Shown here piece after piece: positions 60,917 through 64,000 of a stretch of 64,000 nucleotides of DNA. This stretch comes from an uncultured Micrococcales bacterium (GTDB lineage Bacteria; Actinomycetota; Actinomycetes; Actinomycetales; Microbacteriaceae). The position numbers and the translations under genes are program-made. The first letter of the stretch is position 1; the number at the start of each line of letters is the position of its first letter. The DNA lies in assembly GCA_903834635.1 (NCBI GenBank), contig CAILJO010000067.1:1-64000 (forward strand), written 5' to 3'. The notes beneath the pieces were generated by a model, which worked only from the letters and a program-made list of their open reading frames with translations, was not told where the DNA came from and ran no database searches.

Positions 60917-60948
60917 AAAAGTCCCAGTCGAAAGACTGGGACTTTTCC
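60917..60948 (+). terminator. Terminator after tRNA-fMet
   Basis: Perfect 13-bp stem AAAAGTCCCAGTC/GACTGGGACTTTT with a GAAA loop. Confidence 0.92.
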
Positions 60949-60988
60949 CTTTCTGTGCATAAATCGAGTGCCATCCTTTGATGGGGTC

Positions 60989-60994
60989 TATGTT
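60989..60994 (+). promoter_or_regulatory. -10 box of the PKD-like exported protein gene
   Basis: TATGTT 6 nt before ATG 61001; this decides the start over GTG 60968. Confidence 0.55.
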
Positions 60995-61000
60995 GCTCAC

Positions 61001-61729
61001 ATGTTCTGGCAACACCGACACTGGCTTTCGATCTCAATCATTGTCACGCTCTCGTTTTTGATTCACACCTCTAATCCGGTGGCGGCTTTCGCGACCACAC
61101 CCTGCGGAAGCGAAGCGACCGTATCCGGCCGACTCAACTTTGGCTCCAAGGTCGAAAGCAACCGAGTTCTAATTTGCGCAGATTGGCTCAAAATAAAGGC
61201 AAGCGGCTCGAGTTCAAAATCTCGTCCCACGAAGTCCATAAATAATCACCACCCCGCCAAATCACCTAAGACTAAAGCGATTCGCTATTCCCATTCGGCT
61301 TCGGCATCGCCTACTCAGCCGAGGATTTTCGCGTCGAAAACTCAAGCATCTGTGGGGGAGCGAGTAGCTCTCGGAGCGTCAACCAGAACCCATTCTCGAT
61401 ATCGCTATCTGCTCGGCATTCCTGCCGAAGTCAGATTCAAGCCAGCTGGTTTTGATTGGCGGTTTTCAGATGGTGCACGAGCAACCTCTAAATCGCTGGC
61501 CCATGCATTTGCCAGAAGCGGATCACAGCTAGTGCGTTTGCGGGTCAAGTTTGCGATTGATTTTCGTTTTGCTGGTTCAAATTTTTGGCGAAAGTTGAGC
61601 AAGCCAATTTGGATTTCGTCGTTGCCCTTTGTAATTCACGTTGGGCAATCTCCGACAACAAGCGCCGTGCCAAGGTATGTGTTTTATGACTGCATCCAGC
61701 AACCTGCAGCTATTGGATGTCTCGGCTAA
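61001..61729 (+). CDS. Predicted exported protein with PKD-like domain
   Basis: 242 residues from a leaderless ATG. The signal peptide has core LSISIIVTLSFLIHT and a probable cut after PVAAFA (about residue 31). A short N-terminal part with two cysteines (TPCGSEA, VLICADW) is followed by a basic, Ser/Lys-rich linker of about 50 residues (KASGSSSKSRPTKS). A beta-rich domain then resembles a PKD repeat: it opens ASVGERVAL and has the core FDWRFSDGARATSKSLAHAF (usual WDFGDG-x-H-x-Y pattern) and SGSQLVRLRVKF. PKD domains usually mediate surface protein contacts. The end holds two more cysteines (DCIQQPAAIGCLG). Such actinobacterial proteins are lineage-specific. Function unknown. Confidence 0.7.
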   Translation: MFWQHRHWLSISIIVTLSFLIHTSNPVAAFATTPCGSEATVSGRLNFGSKVESNRVLICADWLKIKASGSSSKSRPTKSINNHHPAKSPKTKAIRYSHSASASPTQPRIFASKTQASVGERVALGASTRTHSRYRYLLGIPAEVRFKPAGFDWRFSDGARATSKSLAHAFARSGSQLVRLRVKFAIDFRFAGSNFWRKLSKPIWISSLPFVIHVGQSPTTSAVPRYVFYDCIQQPAAIGCLG

Positions 61730-61810
61730 AACTCACAGTTTTCTCTCATAAAATGTTCAGGTTGCCGTGTAACTCTCTTCTTGCAAACAGCAACACCGAA
61801 AGGCTCGAAG

Positions 61811-63064
61811 ATGACCAACATCGAAACCAACTCAGAATCAAACCTGTCTGAACACAACCACCAATTCTTTTTTGAGTCCAAAACCCAAGACTCGGCAAAG
61901 CCAGCTGGCAAAGCGGTAAAGCCGAAGCGTCAAAAAGTTGGACTAACTGCGACAAGCGCGCTGATCGTCGGTTCCTTGGTGGGCGGTGGCATCGGCGGTG
62001 CCGCCGGTGTTGCTAGCTTCTTGGTTAGCAGTCGTCCTGCGCCAATCGTGGTTAACAACCAAAGCGACGTCTCTTGGGTAACCTCCACCGCAGCCGTCGC
62101 GTTGCCTAGCGTTGTGACCATCTCGGTCGACAGCTCTAGTGCAGCTGGCACCGGATCAGGGGTATTTCTAACCGACAGCGGTTACATCTTGACCAATACC
62201 CACGTGGTCACTCTCGATGGCGCCACGAGCAAGGCCGTTGTTCAGGTTAAGACAACCGACGGGCATATCTATGACGCCGCAATCGTTGGCACCGACCCTG
62301 CCAATGACCTAGCAGTCATCAAGATCAGTGCCCCTATCAAGTTCACGCCTATTCAGTTTGCCGATTCTTCCAAAATCAATGTCGGTGACGCAGTGGTTGC
62401 ACTTGGTGCTCCGCTCGGTCTTGAATCAAGCGTTACCTCTGGCGTAGTTTCTGCGCTGGACCGCACCATTCAAGTTGCTTCATCAGCCCCAAACCAGGGT
62501 GGCACTCTTCAGTGGTGGAACGGAACCGGGGCGGCTCCGGTCAGCATGAAGGTCATTCAAACCGACGCGTCGATCAACCCAGGAAATTCCGGAGGCGCGC
62601 TAGTGAACCAACGAGGTGAACTTGTTGGAATCAACGTGGCAATTGCGACGGCGTCATCTTCGTCAACTACCAGTGGACAGTCGGGCTCGATTGGTGTCGG
62701 TTTTGCTATCCCATCAAACGTGGCCAAACGCATCGGCAACGAACTCATGACAACTGGCAAAGCCAGCCACGGGCTCTTCGGTGCAATGGTTAGTGACAAC
62801 GGCAGTGCCAAGTCAGCAGCCGTAGGTTTTTCGACAGGCGCAAAGGTTCAAAAGCTGACAACTGGTGGTGCGGCCGAAAAGGCTGGATTACAGGTTGGCG
62901 ACGTCGTTACCCGATTTGATGGACACCTGATTGCTTCAAGCGGCGACCTAACGGCTGCGGTTAGATTCTTGCCAGCTCACTCCAAGGCAACGGTTGAGGT
63001 CACGCGTGGTGCAAAAAGCCTGACCTTTAATGTCACTCTTGGAGACTTGGCTACCCTCAAGTAG
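61811..63064 (+). CDS. HtrA/DegP-like serine protease with PDZ domain
   Basis: 417 residues from ATG 61811. An N-terminal cytosolic stretch of about 50 residues precedes one membrane helix (TSALIVGSLVGGGIGGAAGV, about 54-73). The trypsin-like domain faces outward with the triad His in YILTNTHVVTL (about 130), Asp in DPANDLAVIKI (about 166) and Ser in INPGNSGGALVN (about 258). A single PDZ domain (about 320-415, GGAAEKAGLQVGDVVTRFDG) ends the protein. It should degrade or refold damaged envelope proteins. The htrA usually found upstream of tatB in mycobacteria is absent there, so this copy may be the main HtrA. The malic enzyme gene begins 23 nt later. Confidence 0.93.
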   Translation: MTNIETNSESNLSEHNHQFFFESKTQDSAKPAGKAVKPKRQKVGLTATSALIVGSLVGGGIGGAAGVASFLVSSRPAPIVVNNQSDVSWVTSTAAVALPSVVTISVDSSSAAGTGSGVFLTDSGYILTNTHVVTLDGATSKAVVQVKTTDGHIYDAAIVGTDPANDLAVIKISAPIKFTPIQFADSSKINVGDAVVALGAPLGLESSVTSGVVSALDRTIQVASSAPNQGGTLQWWNGTGAAPVSMKVIQTDASINPGNSGGALVNQRGELVGINVAIATASSSSTTSGQSGSIGVGFAIPSNVAKRIGNELMTTGKASHGLFGAMVSDNGSAKSAAVGFSTGAKVQKLTTGGAAEKAGLQVGDVVTRFDGHLIASSGDLTAAVRFLPAHSKATVEVTRGAKSLTFNVTLGDLATLK

Positions 63065-63087
63065 CCCAAGCGTGGCAGACTGAAAGC

Positions 63088-64000
63088 ATGTCAACGACGC
63101 CATCAGTTCAGTATTCAATCACCATGCGCCTCGAGGCGCCTGCAACTCCTACAACGGTCAGCCACCTCACCTCGGCTATCGAGGCTTCGGGAGGAATTGT
63201 CACTGCACTCGATGTGAACCACTCAGACCAAGAGCGCGTGCGTGTCGACGTTACCTGCGCCACCCGAAACAGTGAGCATGCCGATGAGATCGTCTCGGCG
63301 CTTAAGAGCATCGAAGGCGTTGTCGTTGGCAAAGTATCTGACCGAACCTTCTTGGCTCACCTCGGCGGCAAACTTACCGTCGAATCTAAACTTCCGATTC
63401 GCAATCGCGATGACCTTTCGCTGATATACACGCCAGGCGTGGCACGCATCTGTGAGGCAATTGTCAAAGACCCCAGCGATGCGCGTCGGCTAACCATAAA
63501 GCGAAACACCATTGCCGTTGTCACCGATGGCTCCGCCGTGCTCGGGCTGGGCAACATCGGGCCGTTGGCCGCACTTCCGGTGATGGAGGGCAAAGCTGCA
63601 CTCTTCAAGCGTTTTGCAGACATCGATGCCTTTCCGATTTGTCTCGACACTCAAGATGTTGACGAGATTGTTCGAACGGTCAAGGCGATTGCCCCAGGTT
63701 TTGCTGGTATCAACCTCGAAGACATTTCTGCGCCGCGTTGTTTTGAGGTAGAAGAACGTCTGCGTGCCGAACTCGACATTCCCGTTTTTCACGATGACCA
63801 GCACGGAACCGCGATTGTATGTGTCGCCGCGCTAAGAAATGCTCTCAAGGTTGTTGGCAAGAGAATGGAAGACATTCACCTTGTCATGTCGGGGGCGGGT
63901 GCCGCCGGCACCGCAGTGCTCAAGCTTCTGATTGCTGCGGGTTTGAAACATGCGGTCGTTGCAGACCAGCAAGGCGTGGTCTTTGCCGGTCGTGAGGACA
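63088..64000 (+). CDS. NAD-dependent malic enzyme with N-terminal ACT-like domain, 5' part
   Basis: 304 codons are visible; the gene runs off the right edge. A CAGACT box 6 nt before ATG 63088 suggests leaderless expression. Residues about 1-80 form an ACT-like regulatory domain (YSITMRLEAPATPTTVSHL). The malic core starts with the Tyr general acid in SLIYTPGVARICEAI (about 111-125), the Lys in DARRLTIKRNTIAVVTDGSA (about 131-150), then GLGNIGPLAALPVMEGKAAL, the metal-binding EDISAPRCFEVEE and VFHDDQHGTAIV (about 233-244) and the start of the Rossmann VMSGAGAAG. It decarboxylates malate to pyruvate. NAD or NADP preference cannot be decided from this part. Confidence 0.93.
   Translation, partial: MSTTPSVQYSITMRLEAPATPTTVSHLTSAIEASGGIVTALDVNHSDQERVRVDVTCATRNSEHADEIVSALKSIEGVVVGKVSDRTFLAHLGGKLTVESKLPIRNRDDLSLIYTPGVARICEAIVKDPSDARRLTIKRNTIAVVTDGSAVLGLGNIGPLAALPVMEGKAALFKRFADIDAFPICLDTQDVDEIVRTVKAIAPGFAGINLEDISAPRCFEVEERLRAELDIPVFHDDQHGTAIVCVAALRNALKVVGKRMEDIHLVMSGAGAAGTAVLKLLIAAGLKHAVVADQQGVVFAGRED

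Overview
The window looks like a piece of a compact chromosome from a planktonic-type actinobacterium, most likely Microbacteriaceae (Rhodoluna/Aquiluna-like). This is inferred from the moderate GC, very tight gene packing, and the actinobacterial marker families DUF3117, DUF3107, DUF3515, DUF2342, UPF0182, AdnAB and long-type SerA. Many stops and starts overlap as TAATG or ATGA. Many genes also have a TAnnnT -10 box exactly 6-8 nt before the start codon, which suggests widespread leaderless transcription.

Layout. 1-7.7 kb: branched-chain amino acid and serine genes (ilvC end, serA, leuB, ilvE) mixed with small accessory genes (RibD-like reductase, wHTH regulator, rhodanese, methyltransferase) and a fumarylacetoacetase-family (FAH) hydrolase. 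7.7-9.2 kb: an AT-richer insert with two predicted exported proteins of unknown function, bounded by a perfect 33-bp direct repeat made from the 3' end of the FAH gene. 9.2-20.9 kb: gltX, tRNA-Gln, a metallo-hydrolase, a CPH-type copper P-ATPase, a lipid kinase, a MacB-like ABC exporter, tRNA-Glu, a PfkB kinase with an NCS1 permease, and an MFS transporter. 21-27.2 kb: a translationally coupled run leuC-leuD-murA-plsC-gpsA-ddl (leucine, peptidoglycan and phospholipid precursors), then DUF3515, thiL, dapD/dapE and a PIG-V-like mannosyltransferase. 32-38.3 kb: DUF3117, O-methyltransferase, tatB, gabD, mrp, DUF1003, a CBS/MgtE-N protein and a general stress protein. This resembles the mycobacterial sigE-tatB-mrp neighbourhood, but without sigE/rseA/htrA.

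38.3-60.8 kb: an aminopeptidase, a PHP phosphatase, then a block collinear in content with M. tuberculosis Rv3193c-Rv3211: DEAD helicase, ferritin-like protein, DUF3107, adnA-adnB, phosphotransferase, nudC, uvrD2, ThiF-like, DUF2342, PDZ/Lon-like protease and UPF0182. It combines double-strand-break resection, NAD/RNA-cap turnover and envelope quality control. 60.8-64 kb: initiator tRNA, a PKD-like exported protein, an HtrA protease and the start of a malic enzyme.

The most unusual object is the 33-bp-repeat-flanked cassette at 7.67-9.20 kb. It looks like a site-specific or recombinational insertion that rebuilt the end of its host gene and carries two signal-peptide proteins but no recombinase.
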